Assembly (NCBI RefSeq): GCF_000379625.1
Contig: NZ_KB903225.1
Coordinates: 1-64,000, forward strand
DNA: 64,000 nucleotides
Direction of reading: 5' to 3'
Source of the DNA: Actinomycetospora chiangmaiensis DSM 45062
GTDB taxonomy: Bacteria; Actinomycetota; Actinomycetes; Mycobacteriales; Pseudonocardiaceae
Positions within the stretch are counted from its first letter, which is position 1. Every line of letters begins with the position of its first letter. Under the pieces are notes generated by a model. The model ran no database searches, was not told where the DNA came from, and worked only from the letters and a program-made list of their open reading frames with translations. This document shows, one piece after another, positions 44,127 through 52,664 of the stretch. The position numbers and the translations under genes were made by a program.

Positions 44127-47100
44127 TCACCCACCCCCGTCGTCGCGGACCTCGAACCGGGTCAGGGCCAGGCCCGGCCCACCCGTCCACGGCTCGAATC
44201 CGGCCTGGATGTTGGTGAGGAAGTCGGTCGCCTCCACCGAGCCCCGGGCCACGGCGTCCTGCACGAAGTCGGTGAGGGGCAGGTCGTCGGCGCTGTCGAC
44301 GTAGCCCTGGCGGACGTAGGAGATGACGTTCACCCCGCCGTTCTGCCCCGTCCAGACGTCCCAGGTGGCGCCACCGAGGGTCGCGGTCCCCGACTGCTGC
44401 CCGATCGGCTTGATGCCGCCGGTCTCCTTCAGCCAGATCATGAGCTCGACGGCGTCGTTGTGGCCGTTCCTCCTCGGGGTGTGGTCCGCCCAGATGTCGT
44501 ACGCCAGGTTGGACGTCGTGCCCGCCGGGATCTCGCCCGCGATGCTGGAGCTGATCGGACCGAGATCGCTGATCCGCCGCGGCAGCGTGGTGCCCTCGGT
44601 GCACGTGCCCATCCAGCACCCGGACATGATCGACGGGTAGGACGCCGGCGCGTCGTTCTTGTCGTGGACGCCGGAGTCGACGGTGAACCCCCGGGTGGTG
44701 GCCGTGATGCACTGTCCGTCCGCCGCGCCCCACTCGTTGTTCTGGACCAGGAACGCGCCGCCGGCGATCTCGGTGGACCCGAACGTGTCGCAGACCTGCT
44801 TCCCCCGGACGTTCGCCGTCTCGGCCGGCCGCGAGCTGGTCGGGGCGGCCGCCGGGGCCGCACCCGCCGTCCGCCGGGCGGAGGTCGAGAGGGCGGCGGG
44901 TCCGTCGCCACCGGCCCGGCTCGTCGTCCCGGCGGCGCCCGAACCGCCGCCCGAGCTGCCCGGCGCGCCGGCGAGCCCGGAGACGGCGGCGAGGTCGTCC
45001 CCGATCTTGAGGTCGTTGAGGAACAGGACGCTGACCTGGCCGATCGACTCGTCCCGGTAGATGCCGGTCTTGAGATAGGCGCTGCCCTTCACGTTCGACT
45101 CGGGCGTGCGGTAGCCCGAGAGTGTCTGCTGCCCGTTGCAGTAGGCGTCGATCGTGCCGCCGAAGGTGATGCCGAGCTGGAAGGAGAACGCTCCGGGGCC
45201 GACGGGGCAGAAGTCCTTCTGGTTCCCGCCGTTGTTGGCCAGCCGCAGCTGCCCGTTCCCGACCTCGACCGCCAGCGGCGGGCTCCCCGTCCCCGGCTGC
45301 TTGAACTGCATGATGAGCTGCCACGTGCCCGTGTCGGTCGGGAAGCCCTGGTCGAAGAACCCGGAGTAGCCGACGAACGCCGTCTCGCCGTCCTGGAACT
45401 CGGGGATGTCGGGCTCGGCCTCGGTGCGCTTGCCCCCGCCGGGCATCTCGAACTTCACCGCCTCGCGGCCCGGCACATTCGGCGACGCGGCGTCCGACGG
45501 GTCCGTCGCGTTCTGGTTGTTCCACGGCGTCGACTTGAAGCCCGCCAGCCCCTCGGTGAGCGCGAAGTCGGCTCCGGTCGCGCGACCCGGCGTGCCCGCC
45601 CCGCCCGACGACGGGTCGTCCCCGACGCCCGTGCCCTCCCCGGGGTTCGCCGTACGCCGGGTCGTGGTGCTCCGCCCCGCGCCGTCGCCCGAGGAGCCGG
45701 CGCCCGGGGCACGGGTGGTGGTGGCGACTCGTCGGTCGCTCGCACCGGGTGCCCGCGTGGCGGTGACGCCGCCGGCCCCGCTGCCCGGGGCGCGGGTGGT
45801 GGTCACGCCGGTGTCCGCCGAGCCCGGCGCACGGGTCGTCGTCACACCGGGGTCCGCCGAGCCCGGCGCACGGGTCGTCGTCACACGGGGGTCCGCCGAG
45901 CCCGGCGCGCGGGTGGCGGTCACGCCGGCGTCGGCGCCGGGTGCACGAGTCGTCACGCCGGTCCCGGTGTCCGGCGTGCGCGTCGCGGTGACATCGCCGG
46001 GCACGCGGATGGGAGTCTCCGTGACGCTCGGATCGCCGGGCGCCCCCGTCGCCGTCGTGGCCCCGGACTCCTCCTCGTACTCCGACCCGGGCGCGGGGGT
46101 CGCCGAGCCGACCGCCCCACCGGTCCCGGGGGTCGTCGGGACCGACGGCGTGGTGGTCGTGCTCGGCGCCGGGCCGGCGTCGGTCGGCACCGCCGCCACC
46201 ACCGTGCCGAGCGACGCGGCCGCCCACTGCGGGGCCGAGGTGCCCTGTGCGACGGGGAGTTGCGCGTAGGTGGCGTGGGTCGGCGAGGTCAGGGCCTGCT
46301 CGAGCGAGGCGTTGCCGGCGGTCGCCGGGCTGTCGCAGACCGGGTCGCCGGGCGCGCAGATCTGGATGGTCCGGGCGTCGAGGGTGCCGAACCCGACGGC
46401 GCGCGGCGGGAGCACGCCCTGCCCGGTGGTGCCCTCGGGGACGGCGCGGGTGGCGGGGCTGCGGGCCGGGTCCCCGAACAGACCGACGGCGCGGACCAGC
46501 TCGACGGGGATGCGCGGCTCGAGGCCGGTGCCGATGCGCGACGCCAGGTCCCCCGCGACCTGAGCGCCTGCGGAATAGCCGAACAGCATGATCGAGCCGG
46601 TGGGGCAGCCCTCGACGTGATCGCCCACGGCGTCGGACAGCGCGCCGACCGCCGCCGACTCGGCGGCGGCGTACGACCCGCCGGTCACGGGCGGCGGCAC
46701 CGTGACCACCGAGACCTTCTCCCCGAACCGCTGCGCGAGCGGGTCGGTGACCGCCGTGAGCACGTCGGACCCGCCACCCGCCCCGCCGACCGCGTAGAGC
46801 GTCACGGGACGGCAGGAGTCGGGGAGCGCCTGGGACGACGCCAGCGTGGCCACCCCAGTGCCGACGGCGCCGACCAGCACGGCGACCGCCACCAGCGCGG
46901 CCGCGACCAGCGAGCCGAGCGGACGCCGCTCGCGGGCCGGCGCGACGACCGGACGCCAGTGGGACACGCGTACGGCGGGGGTCGGCGCGTCCACCCGGAC
47001 CGGCGTTGGAGCTGCCGGACCCGGGGTGAGCGGACCCGTCGTCGGGAAGGCCTCGACAGGACCGGAGGGGCCCACCGCGAGCCGGGTGACGCCACCGTCG

Positions 47101-47273
47101 ACGAGGTCGACGCGCAGGACGCGACCGCGCCGCACCGCGTGTCGACGCGCGGCCTCGAGCGCCACCGCGCGGGGGTCACCGCCCGTGGGCACGGGCAGGG
47201 GCCGCCCGTCGGCGAGCACCACCGCTCCGCCGAGGGTGCGCACCACCTCCAGCCGCACGTCCGCCGCGCCCAC
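44127..47273 (-). CDS. Membrane-anchored trimodular protein: cutinase, polysaccharide-lyase-like, GH12
   Basis: 1048 residues from a GTG with GGAGGA 6 bp upstream. Residues 1-115: cytosolic domain not recognised. 119-145: one membrane helix. 152-360: cutinase with Ser234 (FGYSAGAQ), Asp310 (CAPGDPVC) and His333 (THATY), and Cys154/223 and 306/313 as likely disulphides. 365-565: Thr/Pro-rich linker with TTTRAPGSADPGV-type repeats. 568-760: jelly-roll domain like PF14099 polysaccharide (heparin) lyases (GREAVKFEMPGGGKRTEAEP, GWSxxF-like VGYSGFF, WQLIMQFKQ). 825-1048: GH12 endoglucanase/xyloglucanase with nucleophile Glu943 (AVELMIW) and acid/base Glu1027 (GFEPWTGG). Together these would attack plant cuticle esters and wall glucans from the cell surface. 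Confidence 0.88.
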   Translation of the reverse strand: MGAADVRLEVVRTLGGAVVLADGRPLPVPTGGDPRAVALEAARRHAVRRGRVLRVDLVDGGVTRLAVGPSGPVEAFPTTGPLTPGPAAPTPVRVDAPTPAVRVSHWRPVVAPARERRPLGSLVAAALVAVAVLVGAVGTGVATLASSQALPDSCRPVTLYAVGGAGGGSDVLTAVTDPLAQRFGEKVSVVTVPPPVTGGSYAAAESAAVGALSDAVGDHVEGCPTGSIMLFGYSAGAQVAGDLASRIGTGLEPRIPVELVRAVGLFGDPARSPATRAVPEGTTGQGVLPPRAVGFGTLDARTIQICAPGDPVCDSPATAGNASLEQALTSPTHATYAQLPVAQGTSAPQWAAASLGTVVAAVPTDAGPAPSTTTTPSVPTTPGTGGAVGSATPAPGSEYEEESGATTATGAPGDPSVTETPIRVPGDVTATRTPDTGTGVTTRAPGADAGVTATRAPGSADPRVTTTRAPGSADPGVTTTRAPGSADTGVTTTRAPGSGAGGVTATRAPGASDRRVATTTRAPGAGSSGDGAGRSTTTRRTANPGEGTGVGDDPSSGGAGTPGRATGADFALTEGLAGFKSTPWNNQNATDPSDAASPNVPGREAVKFEMPGGGKRTEAEPDIPEFQDGETAFVGYSGFFDQGFPTDTGTWQLIMQFKQPGTGSPPLAVEVGNGQLRLANNGGNQKDFCPVGPGAFSFQLGITFGGTIDAYCNGQQTLSGYRTPESNVKGSAYLKTGIYRDESIGQVSVLFLNDLKIGDDLAAVSGLAGAPGSSGGGSGAAGTTSRAGGDGPAALSTSARRTAGAAPAAAPTSSRPAETANVRGKQVCDTFGSTEIAGGAFLVQNNEWGAADGQCITATTRGFTVDSGVHDKNDAPASYPSIMSGCWMGTCTEGTTLPRRISDLGPISSSIAGEIPAGTTSNLAYDIWADHTPRRNGHNDAVELMIWLKETGGIKPIGQQSGTATLGGATWDVWTGQNGGVNVISYVRQGYVDSADDLPLTDFVQDAVARGSVEATDFLTNIQAGFEPWTGGPGLALTRFEVRDDGGG
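45698..45953 (-). repeat. Tandem coding repeats of the Thr/Arg/Ala/Pro linker
   Basis: About seven near-identical 39-bp units (core CCGAGCCCGGCGCACGGG, plus GTCGTCACAC-type ends) code for TTTRAPGSADPGV between the cutinase and lyase-like domains. Adjacent units near 45830-45900 are almost identical, suggesting recent duplication. Confidence 0.8.
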
Positions 47274-47388
47274 CCGAGTCCTCCACCGTCCGCCGTGACC
47301 CCGAACCGGATCTCAGGGTCGGCGGCCGACGCGGCGCGTGGGTGCCGTTTGGAGAAAGTCGTGGGGCCGGTTCTGCCAGGGCGGCTCC

Positions 47389-47428
47389 ACGATGTGGCGT
47401 TCCTGCCACTAAATGACAGCAACGACGC
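47389..47428 (-). repeat. Dispersed 40-bp element, copy A
   Basis: 37 of 40 bases match 59006-59045, in the same orientation. It follows the stop of the DPP-IV-like gene. The flanking TTCCTGCCACT (47430-47440) repeats an internal TTCCTGCCACT of the element and contains part of that gene's TAG stop. Confidence 0.75.
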
Positions 47429-47438
47429 TTTCCTGCCA

Positions 47439-49535
47439 CTAGGAGCGGAGCGACTCCTTGAGGAACGCCACCTGCAGGCGCAGCAGGTTCTCGGCGACGA
47501 CCTCCTGCGGCGTCATGTGCGTGACCCCGGAGAGCGGCAGCACCTGGTGCGGGCGCCCGGCGGCGAGCAGCGCCGAGGACAGGCGCAGCGTGTGGGCGGC
47601 CACCACGTTGTCGTCGGCGAGGCCGTGGATGAGCAGCAGCGGGCGGTTCGGCGCGGTCGCGGTCGCGGGTCGCTCGCCGTCGGTGATGATCGACGACCGC
47701 TCGTAGGCGTCCGGCCGGTCCCGGGGCGTCCCGAGGTAGCGCTCGGTGTAGTGGGTGTCGTAGAGCGCCCAGTCGGTGACGGGCGCCCCGGCGATCGCGG
47801 CGTGCACCGCGTCGGGTCGGCGCAGCACCGCGAGCGCGGCGAGGTACCCGCCGAACGACCAGCCCCGGATCGCCACCCGCGTGAGGTCGAGGTCCTCCAC
47901 CTCACGCGCGGCGCCCTCGAGTGCGGCGAGCTGGTCGTCGAGCACGGGTGCGGCGAGGTCCCCGTCGACCGCCCGCTCGAACGCCGGCCCGCGCCCCGGG
48001 GTCCCGCGGCCGTCCGCGACGACGACCGCGAAGCCCCGGTCGGCGAACCACTGGCTCGTCAGGAAGGCACCCCGGGCGTCGAGGACGCGCTGGGCGTGCG
48101 GCCCGCCGTACGGGTCGAGCAGCACCGGGAGCTTCTCCGAGCCGGGGATGTGGTGGCGGGGCAGGAGCACGGCGGTCGCGAGCCCCCGCTCCCCCGCCGC
48201 GAACAGGTGCACCCGCGGCTCCAGGTTCGGCGACTCCGCGAACGAGCGGATCACCGCCGAGGACCCCGGGCCGCGCACCGTCGTCACCGACCCGTCGTGC
48301 TCGAGCGAGGCCTGCGCGACGACGAGCGTCCCGCCTGCGAGCCGACCGGACGCCATGCCGCGCTCGGCGCTGACCACCGAGACACCCGCCTCGCGCGACC
48401 ACACGGCCAGCACCGTCGAGGTCGGCGTCCCGGTCCGGGAGGCGGTGACCAGCACCGTCGCGCCGTCGACGCCCGCGACACCGCGCACCTGCCACTCCGG
48501 CCCGGTGACCGGCTCGCCGTCGACCACCAGCCGCCGCGCGTCGTCCGCGTCCGCGCAGGTGACCAGCGACCCGTCGTCGAGATGGGCGGGGACCCCGGGC
48601 ACGAGGTCGACCCACGCCGGGTCCGTCTCGGTGACCACCACCTCCGCCGTTCCCGACGACGGGTCCACCCGGCGCAGCGTCACGGCCTTCTGGTCGCGGG
48701 TGGAGGTGGTGAGCAGCAGGTCGTGGGCGTCCCACGTGACGTCGGCGAGGTACTCGTCGGGCTGCGGGACGTCGACCCGGGACCCGTCGAGGCCGAGCAG
48801 GTGCAGCGTCACCGTCGCGTTCGTCGTCCCGGCGGCCGGGTAGCCGACGACGCCCGGCTCGCGGTCGGGGTTGGCGGGGTCGGCGATGTGCCAGCGGGTG
48901 ACCGCGCTGTCGTCGACGCGGGCGACCGCGAGCGCGGAGCCGTCGGGCGCCCACCAGTACCCGCGGAAGCGGTTCATCTCCTCCGCGGCCACGAACTCGG
49001 CGAGGCCGTAGGTGACGTGCTCGGCCTCGGGCGTCGCGAGGGTCCGCCCAGTGCCGTCGACGAGCACGTGCAGCGCCCCGCCCCGGACGAACGCCACCGC
49101 GTCGCCGGCGGGCGATGGACGCGGGTCGACGACCGGGCCCTCGACGGGCAGCGGCTGCGGCGACGCACCGGGGTGCAGCGCGACGGTGAACCCGCGCCCG
49201 GAGAGCACGAACGCCGCAAGGTCGACTCCCCGGTCCGTCGCGTAGTCCACGACACCGCCCGACTGTTCGCGCACCCGCTCGCGGCGCGCCTTCTCCTCCG
49301 GCGGCAGGTCCTCCTCGCCCGGCACGTCCAGCGCGAGCGGGTCGACGAGCAGGTGCTCCTCGCCGGTCGCGACGTCGAGCACCCACAGGCAGGTCACCGG
49401 GTCGTCCCCGCCGCGGCTGCGCAGGAAGACCACGCGCGACCCGTCGGGGGCGATCGTCACGCCGCGCGGGGCGCCGAGGGTGAAGCGCCGGGTCGCGGCC
49501 TGGCGGCGGGGGAAGGAATCGGCGGGTGCTGCCAC
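47439..49535 (-). CDS. S9 family peptidase, dipeptidyl-peptidase IV-like
   Basis: 698 residues from a GTG. The N-terminal eight-bladed DPPIV_N propeller (about 50-430) contains the Glu motif FVAAEEMNRFRGYWWAPDG, which anchors the substrate N-terminus in DPP-IV. The C-terminal hydrolase has Ser in RGWSFGGYLAAL, Asp in HGLADDNVV and His in SGVTHMTPQE; DPYGGPHAQRV gives the oxyanion Tyr. No signal peptide, so cytosolic; releases Xaa-Pro or similar dipeptides. The next gene on the same strand ends 6 bp upstream of its start. Confidence 0.9.
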   Translation of the reverse strand: MAAPADSFPRRQAATRRFTLGAPRGVTIAPDGSRVVFLRSRGGDDPVTCLWVLDVATGEEHLLVDPLALDVPGEEDLPPEEKARRERVREQSGGVVDYATDRGVDLAAFVLSGRGFTVALHPGASPQPLPVEGPVVDPRPSPAGDAVAFVRGGALHVLVDGTGRTLATPEAEHVTYGLAEFVAAEEMNRFRGYWWAPDGSALAVARVDDSAVTRWHIADPANPDREPGVVGYPAAGTTNATVTLHLLGLDGSRVDVPQPDEYLADVTWDAHDLLLTTSTRDQKAVTLRRVDPSSGTAEVVVTETDPAWVDLVPGVPAHLDDGSLVTCADADDARRLVVDGEPVTGPEWQVRGVAGVDGATVLVTASRTGTPTSTVLAVWSREAGVSVVSAERGMASGRLAGGTLVVAQASLEHDGSVTTVRGPGSSAVIRSFAESPNLEPRVHLFAAGERGLATAVLLPRHHIPGSEKLPVLLDPYGGPHAQRVLDARGAFLTSQWFADRGFAVVVADGRGTPGRGPAFERAVDGDLAAPVLDDQLAALEGAAREVEDLDLTRVAIRGWSFGGYLAALAVLRRPDAVHAAIAGAPVTDWALYDTHYTERYLGTPRDRPDAYERSSIITDGERPATATAPNRPLLLIHGLADDNVVAAHTLRLSSALLAAGRPHQVLPLSGVTHMTPQEVVAENLLRLQVAFLKESLRS

Positions 49536-49541
49536 GGCGGG

Positions 49542-50219
49542 TCATCCTGCCTGGTCGACCTCCGCCAGGAGCGCCTCGATCGCGGTGACGAGCGCGTCCG
49601 GGCCGCCGCGGAGCACGTTGTGCGTGGCCGGGAGATCGGTGACGGTCCAGGCGGGATCGGTGCGCAGGCGGTCGGCGACGGCCGGGAACGGCGAGACCGC
49701 GGCCCACGCCGGGTCGGCGGCCAGCGCATAGTGCCGGACTCCGCAGTAGGCGCCGGTGAGACGGATCCGTTGCAGCAGCGACGCCACCGGGTGCGGCGTG
49801 GTGCGCGGGTCGAACTGGGGCATCGGGTCGACGCCGGTGCCCGACCGGCCCGCCGCCTCGACGTACCAGGCGCGCATCGCGTCGTCGACCGACGTCCAGC
49901 ACGAGTCGCCGTCCTCCGGCGCGAACCCGTCCACCGACAGCAGCCCGACGACCTTCTCCGGCAGTGCATCCGCCACGCCGGCGACCACCATCCCGCCGTA
50001 GCTGTGGCCGACGAGGACGACGGGCCCGTCAAGCGCGGCGACGGTCGCGACGACGTCCGCGACGTGCGCGGCGAGGGTCACGCCCGGCTCCTCGGCCCGC
50101 TCGCACAGGCCGGGGAGGGTCAGCGGGAGGGCCGCGCGGCCCCGCGCGCTCAGGGTCTCGACGACGGGTGCGTACCACCAGGCGCCGTGGCAGGCCCCGG
50201 GGATGAGGACGACGGTCAT
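49542..50219 (-). CDS. Alpha/beta hydrolase (salicylate-esterase/MenH-like)
   Basis: 225 residues from the ATG at 50219. Starts VVLIPGACHGAWWYAPVVETL, the loop found in plant-type methylesterase/hydroxynitrile lyase relatives; nucleophile in VGHSYGGMVV, acid residue near LSVDGFAPEDG or ALAADPAW, and final His in LPATHNVLRGGP. A small cytosolic esterase. It diverges from a LysR gene (76-bp gap), which probably regulates it. Confidence 0.82.
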   Translation of the reverse strand: MTVVLIPGACHGAWWYAPVVETLSARGRAALPLTLPGLCERAEEPGVTLAAHVADVVATVAALDGPVVLVGHSYGGMVVAGVADALPEKVVGLLSVDGFAPEDGDSCWTSVDDAMRAWYVEAAGRSGTGVDPMPQFDPRTTPHPVASLLQRIRLTGAYCGVRHYALAADPAWAAVSPFPAVADRLRTDPAWTVTDLPATHNVLRGGPDALVTAIEALLAEVDQAG

Positions 50220-50295
50220 GACGACGAGCCTCGGCGCCGGTCGGGCAGAAGTCCAAGACTTGCTCGTGAGCCCGGTCAGAAGCAACGGTGATGGT

Positions 50296-51219
50296 GTGCA
50301 GCTCCATCAGCTCGAATACCTGGTCGCCGTCGCGGACGAGGGCGGCTTCACCCGCGCCGCGGACCGGCTGCGGGTCGCCCAGCCCGGCGTGAGTGCCCAG
50401 GTCCGGAAGCTGGAGCGGGAACTGGGCCACGAGCTGCTCGACCGGTCGGGGCACCGCGTCCGACCGACGGCCGTCGGCGTCGAGGTCGTGGCGGCCGCGC
50501 GGGCCGCCCTCGACCCCGTCGCCGGAGTGCGGCGCGTCGTGGCCGACCTCGACGGGCTGCTGCGGGGCGAGGCCCGCGTCGGGATGGTGACCAGCGGCCC
50601 GTTCCTCGACGTCCCCGGCGTGCTCGCCGACTTCGCCGCCGCCCACCCGCAGGTCCGGTGCTCGCTGGTCGAGGCCGGGTCGACGCGCCTGGTGTCGCTC
50701 CTGCGGGAGGGCCGCCTCGACGTCGCCCTGATCGGGGCCGGCGGAGGGGCCGGCGGAGGGGCCGGCGATCGCGTCGCCGACGACCTCGTCGTCGACACGG
50801 TCACCGAGGAGACGCTCGTCGTCGCGGTCCCGCCGGGCGACCCCCTCGCGGCGGCCTCGGCGGTGAGCCCGTCCGACCTCGCGGACCGCGACGTGGTCGC
50901 CCCGACCGAGGGCAACGCGCTGCGGGAGGCGTTCGACCGGGCGTGCGCGACGGTCGCCGTCCGCGTGACCTGCACGGCCAGCGACCCCACCGTCCTCGCC
51001 CGCCTCGCCGCCCGCGGTCTCGGCGTCGCGATCCTCCCCGCCTCGCTGTCGGCGCTGCGCCGCGAGGACCTGGTGGCGGTGCCCCTCGACACGCCCGAGG
51101 TCCGCGCCCGCCTGGTGCTCGCCCGATCGCGCGGGGCGACGAGCCCCGCGGCGGCCGCCCTCACCCGGGCGCTGCTCGCCGCGCGCCCGGGACTCCCGCC
51201 AGGGCCCCTCGACCCCTGA
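50296..51219 (+). CDS. LysR family transcriptional regulator
   Basis: 307 residues from the GTG at 50296 (VQLHQLEYLVAVADEGGFTRAADRL), the canonical LysR start; the upstream in-frame ATG would add an unrelated 31 residues. The helix-turn-helix is AADRLRVAQPGVSAQVRKLERELGHELLDR. The effector domain begins near LRGEARVGMVTSGPF. An unusual GAGGGAGGGAGD insertion follows DVALI, made by a short tandem duplication. LysR regulators usually act on the divergent gene, here the alpha/beta hydrolase. Confidence 0.9.
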   Translation: MQLHQLEYLVAVADEGGFTRAADRLRVAQPGVSAQVRKLERELGHELLDRSGHRVRPTAVGVEVVAAARAALDPVAGVRRVVADLDGLLRGEARVGMVTSGPFLDVPGVLADFAAAHPQVRCSLVEAGSTRLVSLLREGRLDVALIGAGGGAGGGAGDRVADDLVVDTVTEETLVVAVPPGDPLAAASAVSPSDLADRDVVAPTEGNALREAFDRACATVAVRVTCTASDPTVLARLAARGLGVAILPASLSALRREDLVAVPLDTPEVRARLVLARSRGATSPAAAALTRALLAARPGLPPGPLDP

Positions 51220-51280
51220 CGGACCCCCGCGCCGAGCGCGACGATGGCCGGGCCGAGTCCCCACGAGGAGCAGGAGCACC

Positions 51281-51691
51281 ATGCCGACGACGCTCACGCC
51301 CGACGAGATGAAGGATCGGGTGCGCGCCCACTTCGAGGACTTCGTCAACCGGAGGCGGGCCGCGGTGATCCGTCAGAACATGACGGCCGACTTCCACGAC
51401 CACGACGGGCCCGGCGGTCTCCCCACCGATGCCGACGGCGACGAGGCCATGATGATCCGGATGTACGAGGCCATGCCCGATCTCACGGTCAGCGTCGAGG
51501 ACCTGATCGCCGAGGGCGACAAGGTCGTGTGCCGCAACATCTGGCGCTTCACCGACCCGGCCGGCGGGACGCCACGCTCCTTCCAGGGCTTCGTCCTCTG
51601 GCGCTTCGAGGGCGACCGGATCGCCGAACGCTGGGCCACCGTGACCCCGCCGCAGGACACGTCCAGCTGGTCACCCGCCCGGCAGGCCTGA
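51281..51691 (+). CDS. SnoaL-like/ester cyclase family protein
   Basis: 136 residues; GAGCAGGAG-type ribosome site upstream. The NTF2-like cone fold is seen in VRAHFEDFVNRR, MTADFHDHDGPGG, DLTVSVEDLIAEGDKVVCRNIWRFT, and FQGFVLWRFEGDRIAERWATV. SnoaL relatives include polyketide cyclases and small-molecule isomerases; no polyketide genes are nearby, so the specific reaction is unknown. Confidence 0.8.
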   Translation: MPTTLTPDEMKDRVRAHFEDFVNRRRAAVIRQNMTADFHDHDGPGGLPTDADGDEAMMIRMYEAMPDLTVSVEDLIAEGDKVVCRNIWRFTDPAGGTPRSFQGFVLWRFEGDRIAERWATVTPPQDTSSWSPARQA

Positions 51692-51695
51692 CGGA

Positions 51696-52583
51696 TCAGG
51701 GCTCGAGCAGCTCCAGGTCCTCGAGCAGCGACGGGTGGGCCGGCTCCCAACCGAGCGCCGCGCGGGTGTGGGCGCTGGAGGCGGGCTGGTCCATGGCGAA
51801 GATCGGCCCGAACGGACCGAAGTCCTCCGTCGGGACGGCCCGGACCGGCAGCCCGAGGCGGCGCCCGATCACCGCCGCGATGTCGCGGACGGCGTCGCCC
51901 TCGTCGGCGACCGCGTGCCACACGGTGCCCGCCGGCGCCTGCTCGAGGGCGAGCCGGAACAGCACGGCCGCGTCGCGCGCGTGCACGGCGGGCCAGCGCT
52001 GGTCGCCGTCCCCGGGGTAGCCGGCGACACCGGTGCGGCGGGCCTGGTCGGTCAGCAGCCCCGCGAAGCCGCCCTTCCCCTCGTCGTGCGCCGTGCGCGG
52101 GATGCGCACGGCCGAGGTGCGCACGCCCCGGTCGGCCAGCGCCAGCAGCGCGGTCACCGACCGGGCGCGGCCGGCCACCGGACCCTCCATCGGCAACGGG
52201 TCGTCCTCGGTGGACGCGCGGCCGGGCACCCACGGCGTGCCCGAGACGACGACCATCGGCCGGCCGCTGGCCACGAGCGCCTGCCCCAGGGCGTCCGTCG
52301 CGGCGGCCTCCTCCGCGATGGACCGGTCGAGGGCCGCGGCGTCGGAGGTCTCGCTGCCGTGGTCGAAGGCCAGGGAGATCACGCCGTCGGCCGCGGCCGC
52401 GCCCTTGCGCAGCACGTCGAGGTCGGCGAGCCCACCCCGCAGCACGTCCGCGCCCGCCGCCGTGAGGGCCTGCACGGAGCGGTCCGTACGGGCGAGCCCG
52501 AGGACGGTGTGGCCGGCGTCGAGCAGCTCGGCGACGACCGCCGAGCCGATGGTCCCGGTGCCGCCGGTGACGAACACGTGCAT
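51696..52583 (-). CDS. NAD-dependent epimerase/SDR family protein
   Basis: 295 residues; GAGGAG before the ATG. Rossmann motif VFVTGGTGTIGSAVVAELL. Active-site Ser/Tyr/Lys are atypical: after VVVSGTPW there is no YxxxK, which points to an atypical SDR acting as a reductase, sensor or chaperone-like protein. Shares a 81-bp divergent region with the TetR gene at 52665, which holds two palindromic operators, so it is probably TetR-repressed. Confidence 0.82.
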   Translation of the reverse strand: MHVFVTGGTGTIGSAVVAELLDAGHTVLGLARTDRSVQALTAAGADVLRGGLADLDVLRKGAAAADGVISLAFDHGSETSDAAALDRSIAEEAAATDALGQALVASGRPMVVVSGTPWVPGRASTEDDPLPMEGPVAGRARSVTALLALADRGVRTSAVRIPRTAHDEGKGGFAGLLTDQARRTGVAGYPGDGDQRWPAVHARDAAVLFRLALEQAPAGTVWHAVADEGDAVRDIAAVIGRRLGLPVRAVPTEDFGPFGPIFAMDQPASSAHTRAALGWEPAHPSLLEDLELLEP

Positions 52584-52600
52584 GTCGAACTCCTCTGTCG

Positions 52601-52649
52601 ATGAGACCGTGTCTCATCACCGTAGCACCGTGACGAGACTCTGTCTCAT
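52601..52649. promoter_or_regulatory. Twin palindromic operators for the adjacent TetR
   Basis: ATGAGACCGTGTCTCAT (52601-52617) is a perfect palindrome around CGT; ACGAGACTCTGTCTCAT (52633-52649) is a second copy with one arm base changed. Centres are 32 bp apart, about three turns. TACGCT (52653-52658) is a -10-like box for the TetR gene just downstream. Confidence 0.78.
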
Positions 52650-52664
52650 CGCTACGCTCACCTC

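Noticed and set aside
45698-45953. CRISPR-like array
   Set aside because: The 39-bp units are contiguous, coding and not separated by unique spacers.
42369-50291. 2640-codon open frame on the + strand
   Set aside because: It is the antisense of six well-supported genes; long open antisense frames are expected at 74% GC. Its translation is low-complexity Arg/Gly/Asp.
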